Assembly: GCA_035556515.1 (NCBI GenBank)
Contig: DATMEO010000175.1
Coordinates: 1-13,089 of the forward strand
Direction of reading: 5' to 3'
Source: Gaiellasilicea sp035556515
GTDB lineage: Bacteria; Actinomycetota; Thermoleophilia; Gaiellales; Gaiellaceae
DNA length: 13,089 nucleotides
Shown here one piece after another: positions 1 to 6,885 of the stretch; positions within the stretch are counted from its first letter, which is position 1, and each line of letters begins with the position of its first letter. The notes under the pieces were generated by a model. The model was not told the origin of the DNA, did not search any database, and was given only the letters and a program-made list of their open reading frames with translations. A program made the position numbers and the translations under genes.

Positions 1-26
1 CCCAGCACCCGCTTGATCGAGCTCAT
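1..26 (-). CDS. eno: Probable enolase, first 8 codons only (runs off the window)
   Basis: An ATG on the minus strand (26-24) overlaps the mazG TGA stop in the classic ATGA arrangement, so translation is probably coupled to mazG. The visible peptide reads MSSIKRVL, which resembles enolase N-termini (Met, two variable residues, Ile, two residues, Val), but only eight residues can be read. A textbook Shine-Dalgarno AAGGAG lies 8 nt upstream (40-35). In Mycobacterium and other actinobacteria eno closely follows mfd and mazG, which supports the name. The start itself is well supported by sequence; the identity is inferred from neighbours and a very short peptide. Confidence 0.5.
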
Positions 27-817
27 CCCAGTTGCTCCTTCGCCTGGTCGTAGTAACGGTCCTGCTCGGCGAGCGGCAGCTCGCTCCAGCGCTCGCCGCG
101 GGCTGCGGCAAGCTGCTCGGCGCGCTCGACCCGCTCGACGAAGCGCACGTTCGTACCGCGAAGCGCCAGCTCCGGGTCGACGTTGAGCCGCCGCGCCAGG
201 TTGACGATCGTGAAGAGGACATCGCCGACCTCGTGCGCGACCTTCGCGTCGGCCTCGGTCTCCGGGTTGGGCTCGCCTGTCCGCGCCACCTCCGCCTCGA
301 GCTCGCCGAGCTCCTCCCGCACCTTCGCCAGCGGTCCCTCGAGGTCGGGCCAGTCGAAGCCCGCGGCGACCGCACGCCGCTGCAACTTCCGAGCCTGCAG
401 GAGCGCGGGCAGCGACGCCGGCACGTCGTGAAAGATCCCCTCGCGCCCCTCCTGCTCGGACTTGACCTGCTCCCAGCGCTCGCGGACGCGGCCCGCAGTG
501 TCGGCCTCGACGTCGCCGAAGACGTGCGGATGGCGCCGAACCAGCTTCGCGTGGACGGCGCGCGCGACCTGCTCGAGATCGCCCTCGCCCTGCTCATCCA
601 GCAGCAGGGCCAGGAAGTAGACCTGGAAGAGGAGGTCGCCGAGCTCGTCGAGCAGCTTGGCCGGGTCGCCTGCCTCGGCGGCGTCCGCGACCTCGTATGC
701 CTCCTCGACCGTATGCGGAACGATCGTCCGGGCCGTCTGCTCGCGATCCCAGGGGCAGTCGCGGCGCAAGCGCCGCGTCAGCTCCTGTAGCTCTTCGAGC
801 GCCTCCCCGAGGGGCAA
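23..817 (-). CDS. mazG: MazG nucleoside triphosphate pyrophosphohydrolase
   Basis: This enzyme hydrolyses NTPs/dNTPs to NMP and pyrophosphate, clearing the pool of aberrant nucleotides. The 264-aa length matches two-domain MazG (E. coli 263 aa). The N-terminal domain has the CPWD motif at residues 21-24 and the metal-binding EExxE...ExxD set (E38, E39, E42, E58, D61), then RRHPHVFGD at 94-102. The second domain repeats the pattern (QARKLQ at 141-146, GFDW at 153-156, E168/E169/E172, E196, D199, then NLARRL). The start is TTG, only 4 bp after the stop of the upstream lipoprotein gene and without a clear Shine-Dalgarno site, so coupled translation is likely. The stop overlaps the next ATG. Both catalytic motifs appear intact. 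Confidence 0.95.
   Translation of the reverse strand: MPLGEALEELQELTRRLRRDCPWDREQTARTIVPHTVEEAYEVADAAEAGDPAKLLDELGDLLFQVYFLALLLDEQGEGDLEQVARAVHAKLVRRHPHVFGDVEADTAGRVRERWEQVKSEQEGREGIFHDVPASLPALLQARKLQRRAVAAGFDWPDLEGPLAKVREELGELEAEVARTGEPNPETEADAKVAHEVGDVLFTIVNLARRLNVDPELALRGTNVRFVERVERAEQLAAARGERWSELPLAEQDRYYDQAKEQLG
35..40 (-). promoter_or_regulatory. Shine-Dalgarno site for the eno start
   Basis: The minus strand reads AAGGAG with 8 nt before the ATG at 26. It lies inside the last codons of mazG and is the best ribosome binding site at the left end, supporting a real gene beginning at 26 and running off the window. Confidence 0.7.
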
Positions 818-821
818 GCCG

Positions 822-1838
822 CTACTCGGTCTGTGTGACGCCGAGGGAGCTCGTGCCCTTGGCGTCCGGCGGCGGCGTGAAGCCGGTGGCGTACGAGACC
901 TTGTCCTTGTAGTCCTGCTTCAGCTCGTCGACCCACTTGGTCATCGCCTCGTTCTTCTTCGTCTGCTCCAGCTGCTGCTTGATCGAGACCTTGACCTCCG
1001 CGAGCGGGGTCACCTTCGCTGCCTTCGTCTCGCCGAGCGGCTGGATGATGTGGTAGCCGAACTCGGTCTTGACCGGCTTCGAGATCTCGTTCTTCTTCAG
1101 CAAGAACGCGGTCTGGTCGAAGGGGGCGACGGTCTGGCCCTTCGAGATCGTCAGCTTGCCCCCGTTCGCCTTCGAACCCGTGTCCTCGGAAAACTTCTTC
1201 GCCAACGCGGCAAAGTCGGCGTCGCCCTGCAACTGCGCGTACAGCTCATCCGCCTGCTTCTTCGTCTTGACCAGGATGTGGCGCACCTCCCGGCTCTCCG
1301 GCTGGCTGTACTGCGCCTTGTTCTTCTCGTAGTACTCCTCAATCTGAGCGTCGGTCACCTTCACCTCACCCGTGACCTGCGCGAAAATCTTCTCCGAGAC
1401 GATCTGAGAGCGGATGTCGTTGCGAACCTGCTTCTCGGTGATCCCCTGTTCGGTCAGCTGCTTCTCGAACTTCTTCTTGTCGCCGCCGAAGTACTGCTTC
1501 TGGATCTGCGCCAGCCGCGCGTCCACCTGCTTCTCGGTCACCTCGACGTTGAGGCTCTCGGCCTCCTGCTCGAACTGCTCCCGCTGGACCAGGAACTGCA
1601 CCGCCTGGTTCCGCAGCGTCTGGAACTCCTGCGAGCCGGCGGCGGGGAAGTCCCGCTTCTGGTTCTTGTAGCTCGTCTTCGCCTGCGTGATCAGCGCCTC
1701 GTAGTCGCTCCGGGCGACTTCCTCGCCGTCGACGACCGCGACGGCGTCGGCCGGCACGTCCTTGCTGCTGCCACCGCAGCCGGCGAGCGCAATGGACGCG
1801 AGCGCGCAGAGGAGGAGAACGAGACGAGAGATCTTCAT
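822..1838 (-). CDS. PrsA/SurA-like parvulin peptidyl-prolyl isomerase, lipoprotein
   Basis: This is a predicted extracytoplasmic foldase that isomerises prolyl bonds in secreted proteins. A lipoprotein signal peptide is visible: Lys near the N-terminus, a hydrophobic run at 6-19 and lipobox LAGC, with Cys21 as the lipidated residue. Residues about 27-160 are a helical SurA_N-like chaperone domain rich in Gln, Lys and Glu. The PpiC/rotamase domain spans about 183-270, with RHILVK at 186-191, the NGGKL turn near 226 and FGYHII at 260-265. A Lys/Gln-rich helix and a Pro-containing tail follow. The ATG start has a GGAG sequence 9 nt upstream in the 36-bp gap after mfd. In mycobacteria the mfd-mazG-eno neighbourhood carries a different exported protein (lpqU), so an envelope gene here is not out of place. 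PrsA versus SurA naming cannot be decided by eye. Confidence 0.92.
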   Translation of the reverse strand: MKISRLVLLLCALASIALAGCGGSSKDVPADAVAVVDGEEVARSDYEALITQAKTSYKNQKRDFPAAGSQEFQTLRNQAVQFLVQREQFEQEAESLNVEVTEKQVDARLAQIQKQYFGGDKKKFEKQLTEQGITEKQVRNDIRSQIVSEKIFAQVTGEVKVTDAQIEEYYEKNKAQYSQPESREVRHILVKTKKQADELYAQLQGDADFAALAKKFSEDTGSKANGGKLTISKGQTVAPFDQTAFLLKKNEISKPVKTEFGYHIIQPLGETKAAKVTPLAEVKVSIKQQLEQTKKNEAMTKWVDELKQDYKDKVSYATGFTPPPDAKGTSSLGVTQTE

Positions 1839-1874
1839 GTGAGAAAGCTCCAGGTGTTCGCGTTTTGGGCGGAC

Positions 1875-4800
1875 TCAGGCCGCCTGACGGGCTTCCACGA
1901 TAGCATCGACCAGCCCGATTGCTCCCTCGAGCGCCTCGGTTCGTTGTGAAACCTCGCGTTTTGCGCTCGTATAGACGGCGGTGTCGGAGACGTCGCGGAG
2001 CGCGCGCAGCTCAGCGGAGCCGAGCACGAGCGGCCCCACCGTTGCCCGGCCGCCGCGGTAGATCAGATAGTCCGCGCCGAGACGCGCCAGCTTCAGCTTC
2101 GCCTCCTGGATCGCGAACAGGTGCTCGACCGGCTCCGGCACCGGCCCGTAGCGATCCTCGAGCGCCGCGTGCAGCTCGCGCAGCTCGTCGTCCGACTCGG
2201 CGAGCGCGAGGCGGCGGTGGATGTCGATCTTGAGCGCCTCCGAGGCGACGTAGGTCGCCGGCACGTAGGCGTCGACGCGGGCGTCGACACGCACCGGCCG
2301 GGTCGCGAGCCGACGCTGCCCCTGCAGCTCCGCGACGGCTTCCGCGAGCATCTCGACGTAGAGCTCGAAGCCGAGCGCCGCGACGTGCCCCGACTGCTCG
2401 GCGCCGAGCAGGTCGCCGGCGCCACGGATCTCGAGGTCGCGCATCGCGATCTGGAACCCGGCGCCGAGCTCGGTGTGGTCGGCCAGCGTCGAGAGCCGTG
2501 CCCGCGCCTCCGGGGAGAGCTCCATCGCATCGGGATAGAGCAGGTACGCGTGCGCAGTCACGTCCGAGCGGCCGACGCGGCCGCGAATCTGGTAGAGCTG
2601 CGAGAGCCCGAGCACGTCGGCCCGCTCGACGATCAGCGTGTTCGCCTGCGGGATGTCGATGCCCGACTCGATGATCGTCGTCGAGACGAGCACGTCGGCG
2701 TCGCCGCGCAGGAACGCGTGCATCTTCTCCTCGAGGTCGCGCTCCTTCATCTGCCCGTGCGCGACGATGAAGCGCAGCTTCGGGCAGAGCTGCTGCAGCT
2801 TCTCGGCGGCCTCCTCGATCGTCTCGACGCGGTTGTGGAGGTAGAAGGCCTGGCCGCCGCGCTCGATCTCGCGCTCGAGCGCTGTCTTGACGAGCTCCTC
2901 GTCGTACTCCCCCACCGTCGTGCGAATCGGGCGACGGCCCTCGGGCGGCGTCTCGATGATCGAGATGTCGCGCAGACCGGAGAGCGACATGTGCAGAGTG
3001 CGCGGAATCGGTGTCGCTGACAGCGCGAGGACGTCGACCTCGAGCCGCAGGCTGCGCAGCAGCTCTTTCTGGGCGACGCCGAACCGCTGCTCCTCGTCGA
3101 GGATCACGAGCCCGAGATCCTTCGGGATCACGTCCCGGCTGAGGACGCGGTGGGTGCCGACGAGCACCTCGATCTTCCCCTCCGCGAAGTCCTTCAGGAT
3201 CTGCTTCGTCTCGGCGGGCTTGCGGAAGCGCGAGACCATCTCGACGCGGACCGGGAAGTCGCGATAGCGCGCCTTGAACGTATTCCAGTGCTGCTCGGCG
3301 AGGATCGTCGTCGGGCAGAGGACGAGCGTCTGCTTCCCGTTCACGGCCGCCGCGAAGGCGGCCCGAACGGCGACCTCGGTCTTGCCGAAGCCGACGTCGC
3401 CGCAGACGAGGCGGTCCATCGGCCGCGGCGCCTCCAGATCCTCCTTGACCGCCTCGATCGCCCGGGCCTGATCCTCCGTCTCCCGATAGGGGAACTCGGT
3501 CTCGAGCCGCTCGAGCCACTCGTTCTCCAGCTCGTAGGCCGTGCCTGGCGCCTGCTGGCGCTGCGCGTAGAGCGCGATCAGCTCGGTCGCGAGCTCCTGG
3601 ACGCTCTCGCGCGCACGGGCCTTGAGGTTCTGCCAGGCCTTGCCGCCGAGCTTCGAGAGCGTGGGCGCACCGGCGTCGGCGCCGATGTACTTCGAGATCT
3701 TCCCGAGCTGCTCGTGCGGGACGTAGAGCCGGTCCTCGCCGCGGAAGGCGAGGAAGAGGTAGTCGCGCGTGACGCCGGCGACCTCCTTCGTCTCGAAGCC
3801 CAGCAGCTTGCCGACACCGTGATCCTCGTGGACGATGAAGTCGCCGCTGCGCAGGTCGGCGAACGAGGCGAGCGCGCGGCCGAGCCGCTTGTCCGCCCGC
3901 GGCGGGCGCTTGCGGAAGACCTGCGTGTCGGGCAGGAGGACGAGCCCGAGCTCGCGCCAGACGAAGCCGCGCCGGGCGCCGGCGACCGCGAACAACAGCT
4001 CCGGCTGCTCCGGGAGATCCTGGCCGGCATCGAGGACGCGCGCGTCGGCGCGCTTCAGGAGGTTGTCCGTCCGGAGCGCCTCGCCGGCGTGCGGGAAGGC
4101 GACGACGACGCGATTGCCGCCGTTGACGAAGCCGTTCAGCTCGTTCTCGGCCTCCGCAAGGCCGCGGGCGGCGATCGCGGGCCGCTGTGCCTCGAACGAG
4201 AACGGCTGCGACTGTGGGAACGGGTCGAGCTCGGACGCGCCCTTGAGCGAGATCGCCTCGAGTCCCTCCTCCGACCAGACGCGGCGGACTTCCTCCGGCT
4301 GCCAGACGAAGTCCGGCGCGCGGTCGAGCACGCGCACGAGGTCGTTCGGGATCTCGGGCGCCTTCGGCTCCTCCTCGTCCCAGTCGGCGCCAAGTAACAG
4401 ACTGTTACTTGGCTTTCGCTCGGCGGCTGGATAGACGACGGCGTTCTCGACCGGATGCAGCGCTCGCTGAGTGAAGGGCGAGAACGCGCGCACCTGCTCG
4501 ATCTCGTCGCCGTAGAGCTCGATCCGGAGCGGCTCGCGGCCGGTGGTCGGGAAGACGTCGAGGAGGCCGCCGCGGACGGCGAACTGGCCGCGCTCGTCGG
4601 CGCGCTCGACCCGCTCGTAGCCGGCGAGCGCCAGGTGCTCCGAGAGGCCGTCGAGACCGGGCTCGCTGCCGATCGCGAGTTGCAGCGGCTCCGGACGCTT
4701 CAACGGCGGCGGCATGCCCTCGGCGAGCGCGGTCGCCGAGGCGGCGACGAGGCCGCCCCGCGCGAGCACGTCGAGGGCCCGGGCGCGCTCGCCGACGAGA

Positions 4801-5126
4801 TGCGGCGGTGGCTCGAGGCCGGAGCCCCAGCGAACGCCGCGACCGGGGAGCAGCGCGACGTCCTCGGCGCCGATGAACCATCCCGCAGCCTCGGCGAGGT
4901 CGCGCGCGTCGGCGTCCTCGGGCAGCAGGACGACGAGCCCCCGGCCGAGCTGCTCGTGCAGCGTCGCGAGCAGGAGCGGCAGCACCGGCTCCGACACACG
5001 GGCGCGGGACGGCAGGGCGGCCGCAAATGCCTGCAGGCGCTCGAGCGCAAGCAGCTCCCTGACGAATGAGTGGAGTACCGGACGGTCCATGACGACAGGC
5101 GGAAACCGGGTTTCCGCCAGCTTCAT
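1875..5126 (-). CDS. mfd: Transcription-repair coupling factor Mfd
   Basis: Mfd is a DNA translocase that removes RNA polymerase stalled at lesions and recruits UvrA. At 1083 aa it is close to the usual 1100-1200. The N-terminal UvrB-like module covers about 15-400 (RGGLLDVFP at 185-193). The RNA-polymerase interaction domain follows (VHEDHGVGK at 432-440, LYVPHEQL at 467-474, KLGGKAW at 492-498). The RecG-like helicase has Walker A GDVGFGKT 576-583, DEEQ 677-680, SATPIPRT 703-710, TTIIESGIDIP 816-826 and QIRGRVGRS 846-854. The TRCF C-terminal domain is about 945-1070. The assigned ATG lies one base after the upstream ABC stop and has no Shine-Dalgarno site. ATG at 5090 (Met13) is an equally possible start and would leave a 21-bp palindrome (5098-5118) outside the gene. 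A palindromic repeat at 4389-4413 encodes residues 239-246 in the variable linker and adds a rare TTA codon without breaking the frame. Confidence 0.97.
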   Translation of the reverse strand: MKLAETRFPPVVMDRPVLHSFVRELLALERLQAFAAALPSRARVSEPVLPLLLATLHEQLGRGLVVLLPEDADARDLAEAAGWFIGAEDVALLPGRGVRWGSGLEPPPHLVGERARALDVLARGGLVAASATALAEGMPPPLKRPEPLQLAIGSEPGLDGLSEHLALAGYERVERADERGQFAVRGGLLDVFPTTGREPLRIELYGDEIEQVRAFSPFTQRALHPVENAVVYPAAERKPSNSLLLGADWDEEEPKAPEIPNDLVRVLDRAPDFVWQPEEVRRVWSEEGLEAISLKGASELDPFPQSQPFSFEAQRPAIAARGLAEAENELNGFVNGGNRVVVAFPHAGEALRTDNLLKRADARVLDAGQDLPEQPELLFAVAGARRGFVWRELGLVLLPDTQVFRKRPPRADKRLGRALASFADLRSGDFIVHEDHGVGKLLGFETKEVAGVTRDYLFLAFRGEDRLYVPHEQLGKISKYIGADAGAPTLSKLGGKAWQNLKARARESVQELATELIALYAQRQQAPGTAYELENEWLERLETEFPYRETEDQARAIEAVKEDLEAPRPMDRLVCGDVGFGKTEVAVRAAFAAAVNGKQTLVLCPTTILAEQHWNTFKARYRDFPVRVEMVSRFRKPAETKQILKDFAEGKIEVLVGTHRVLSRDVIPKDLGLVILDEEQRFGVAQKELLRSLRLEVDVLALSATPIPRTLHMSLSGLRDISIIETPPEGRRPIRTTVGEYDEELVKTALEREIERGGQAFYLHNRVETIEEAAEKLQQLCPKLRFIVAHGQMKERDLEEKMHAFLRGDADVLVSTTIIESGIDIPQANTLIVERADVLGLSQLYQIRGRVGRSDVTAHAYLLYPDAMELSPEARARLSTLADHTELGAGFQIAMRDLEIRGAGDLLGAEQSGHVAALGFELYVEMLAEAVAELQGQRRLATRPVRVDARVDAYVPATYVASEALKIDIHRRLALAESDDELRELHAALEDRYGPVPEPVEHLFAIQEAKLKLARLGADYLIYRGGRATVGPLVLGSAELRALRDVSDTAVYTSAKREVSQRTEALEGAIGLVDAIVEARQAA
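4389..4413. repeat. 25-bp interrupted palindrome, copy 1, in frame inside mfd
   Basis: Arm gccaagtaacag (4389-4400), central a (4401), then the exact reverse complement of the arm (4402-4413). The minus-strand reading is identical over all 25 bases to the plus-strand reading of the copy at 10410-10434, plus 2 further shared bases (GC) on the 3' side. In mfd it encodes Pro-Ser-Asn-Ser-Leu-Leu-Leu-Gly (residues 239-246), including the codons AGT, TTA and CTT that are unusual in this GC-rich sequence. The locally low GC and the exact repetition elsewhere point to an inserted element, not native mfd sequence. Confidence 0.93.
5098..5118. repeat. 21-bp interrupted palindrome at the mfd start
   Basis: Arm ggcggaaacc (5098-5107), central g (5108), then the exact reverse complement (5109-5118). 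It lies between the first possible mfd ATG (5126) and the second (5090). No T-tract follows it on either strand, so it is not a standard terminator. Its one-base centre matches the architecture of the 25-bp repeat, but the sequence is different and I found no second copy in the window. It could be an operator, an mRNA hairpin (8-bp stem, 5-nt loop) or another dispersed palindrome. Confidence 0.85.
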
Positions 5127-5127
5127 T

Positions 5128-6885
5128 CTAGTCGCCGTCGGTGGAGCGACCGCCGTGCCAGGACTCCCAGAGGGCGGCGTACGACCCCTCGTGCTCGACG
5201 AGCTCGTCGTGCGTGCCCAGCTCGGTCAGCCTGCCGTCCTCGACAACGGCGACCCGGTCGGCATCGTGCGCAGTCTGGAGGCGGTGCGCGATCGCGACAA
5301 CCGTCCGCCCGTCGAGCACGGACGCGAGCGAGCGCTCGAGATGCCGGGCGGCGCGCGGATCGAGCAGCGAGGTCGCCTCGTCGAGCACGAGCGTGTGCGG
5401 ATCGGCGAGCACGAGCCGTGCGAGGGCGACCTGCTGCTGTTGCGAGGGCGAGAGCGGGTGGCCGCCTGCCCCGACGACGGTCTCGAGCCCGTGCGGCAGC
5501 GCCTCGAACCACGGCCGCGCGTCGACCGCCTCGAGCGCCGCCCGCAGATCCTCGTCGCTCGAATCGACCCGGGCGAGCCGGAGGTTGTCCGCGATCGTCC
5601 CGACGAAGACATGCTGCTCCTGCGTCACGAGGGCCACCTCCTGCCGCAGCGTCTCCAGCTTCAGATCCACCAGCCGGACGTCGCCGACCTCGACGCGACC
5701 GGTGCGCGGTGGATGAATCCCCGCGAGCAGGCGTCCGAGCGTGGACTTGCCGGCCCCGGAAGGCCCGACGACGGCGATCCGCTCGCCCGGCTCGAGATCG
5801 AGGTCGAGGCCGTGGAGCACATCACGATCCTGCACATAGGCGTAGCGGACGTCCGAGGCGCGCAAACGCTCGTGCTCCGGCTCCTCGCCGGTGGCAGCGC
5901 GGTCGTCCGGAACCTTCGTGACGCCGACGAGCCGCGCGAACGACGTCGCGCCGACCTGGATCTCGTCGAGCCACGAGATCAGACGGTCGACGGGGTCGGC
6001 GAGCTGCTGCACGTAGAGCGCGACCGTCGTCACCTCCCCGATCGAGGCGTGGCCGGCAGAGACGAGCCAGCCGCCCCACACCAGCGTCACCGCAACCGGC
6101 AGCACGTACGCGATCTCGACCGTCGGAAACAGGACCGTGCGGAGGTAGAGCGTCCGGCTTTCGGCCCGGAAGGCGTCGGCAAGATCGGCGTCGATTCGCT
6201 CGACGCGCCTCCGCCCGAGGCCGAGCGCGTCCACGGTCCGACCGCCGTCCACCGTCTCCCCGACGGTGCCGGTCATCGTCGCGTACGCGGCCCGCTCCCA
6301 GAGGTACCCCTCCGGCGCACGGCGCAGGTACCAGCGCGTCCCGATCAGGATCGCCGGTAGCCCGACGACGCACGAGAGCGCTGTGATCGGGCTGACGACG
6401 ACGGCCGCGACCACTGTCAGCAGCACCGTGACGGCCGAGATGAGTGTCTCGGGGATCGCGAAGCGCACGGTCCGCGCGAGCGTGTCCACGTCTGCGGTCA
6501 TGCGGGAGACGAGATCGCCCGTGCCGGCACGCTCGACGACGGAGAGCGGCAGCGCCAGCACCTGGCGCATGAAGTCCTCGCGCAGGCGGGCGAACACGTG
6601 CTCCGAGAGGACGAACGACGAGCGCCGCGCGAACCAGGTCAGGACGGTCTGCGCGAGGACGGACGCGACGAGCACGCCGATCAGGCGATCGACGTACGCG
6701 GTCGTCGTTCCCTGCTCGACGGCCTCGACGAGCTCGCCGAGCAGAAACGGCCCGACGAGGCCGGCCACTGCCGCGAGCGCGTTCAGACCGAGCACGACCG
6801 CGAGCGAACGGCGGTAGTCGCGAAGCAGGGCAGCCGCATCCCTGCGTACCTCGGGCCCGGCAGCGATCGGCAGCCTGTCAGTCAC
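5128..6885 (-). CDS. ABC exporter half-transporter, catalytic (Walker-competent) subunit
   Basis: This is a fused permease and ATPase of the ABC exporter (type IV) class, 585 aa, in the cytoplasmic membrane. Hydrophobic segments at about 28-50, 66-84, 145-183 and 257-290 form the transmembrane domain. The nucleotide-binding domain has Walker A GPSGAGKST 374-382, Q-loop region TQEQ 421-424, Walker B TLVLDEATS 498-506 with catalytic Glu503, and H-loop His534. The signature motif is altered: LSPSQ at 478-482 instead of LSGGQ. The GTG start overlaps the preceding half-transporter's stop as GTGA, so the two are translationally coupled and very probably form a heterodimer. Its stop is one base before the mfd ATG. 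The substrate (drug, lipid or peptide) cannot be read from the sequence. Confidence 0.93.
   Translation of the reverse strand: MTDRLPIAAGPEVRRDAAALLRDYRRSLAVVLGLNALAAVAGLVGPFLLGELVEAVEQGTTTAYVDRLIGVLVASVLAQTVLTWFARRSSFVLSEHVFARLREDFMRQVLALPLSVVERAGTGDLVSRMTADVDTLARTVRFAIPETLISAVTVLLTVVAAVVVSPITALSCVVGLPAILIGTRWYLRRAPEGYLWERAAYATMTGTVGETVDGGRTVDALGLGRRRVERIDADLADAFRAESRTLYLRTVLFPTVEIAYVLPVAVTLVWGGWLVSAGHASIGEVTTVALYVQQLADPVDRLISWLDEIQVGATSFARLVGVTKVPDDRAATGEEPEHERLRASDVRYAYVQDRDVLHGLDLDLEPGERIAVVGPSGAGKSTLGRLLAGIHPPRTGRVEVGDVRLVDLKLETLRQEVALVTQEQHVFVGTIADNLRLARVDSSDEDLRAALEAVDARPWFEALPHGLETVVGAGGHPLSPSQQQQVALARLVLADPHTLVLDEATSLLDPRAARHLERSLASVLDGRTVVAIAHRLQTAHDADRVAVVEDGRLTELGTHDELVEHEGSYAALWESWHGGRSTDGD

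Noticed and set aside
657..1949. Long plus-strand open frame (430 codons) antisense to the lipoprotein gene
   Set aside because: A mirror of high-GC codon use on the opposite strand; it is Leu/Arg-rich low-complexity and has no family motif, whereas the minus strand encodes clear parvulin and MazG domains.
5098..5118. Palindrome at the mfd start as an intrinsic terminator
   Set aside because: No T-rich tract follows on either strand, and the genes on both sides are spaced as one operon.
4714..6360. Plus-strand open frame of 548 codons antisense to mfd and the ABC gene
   Set aside because: It spans two real genes on the opposite strand, has Arg/Pro/Asp-rich composition and no recognisable domain.
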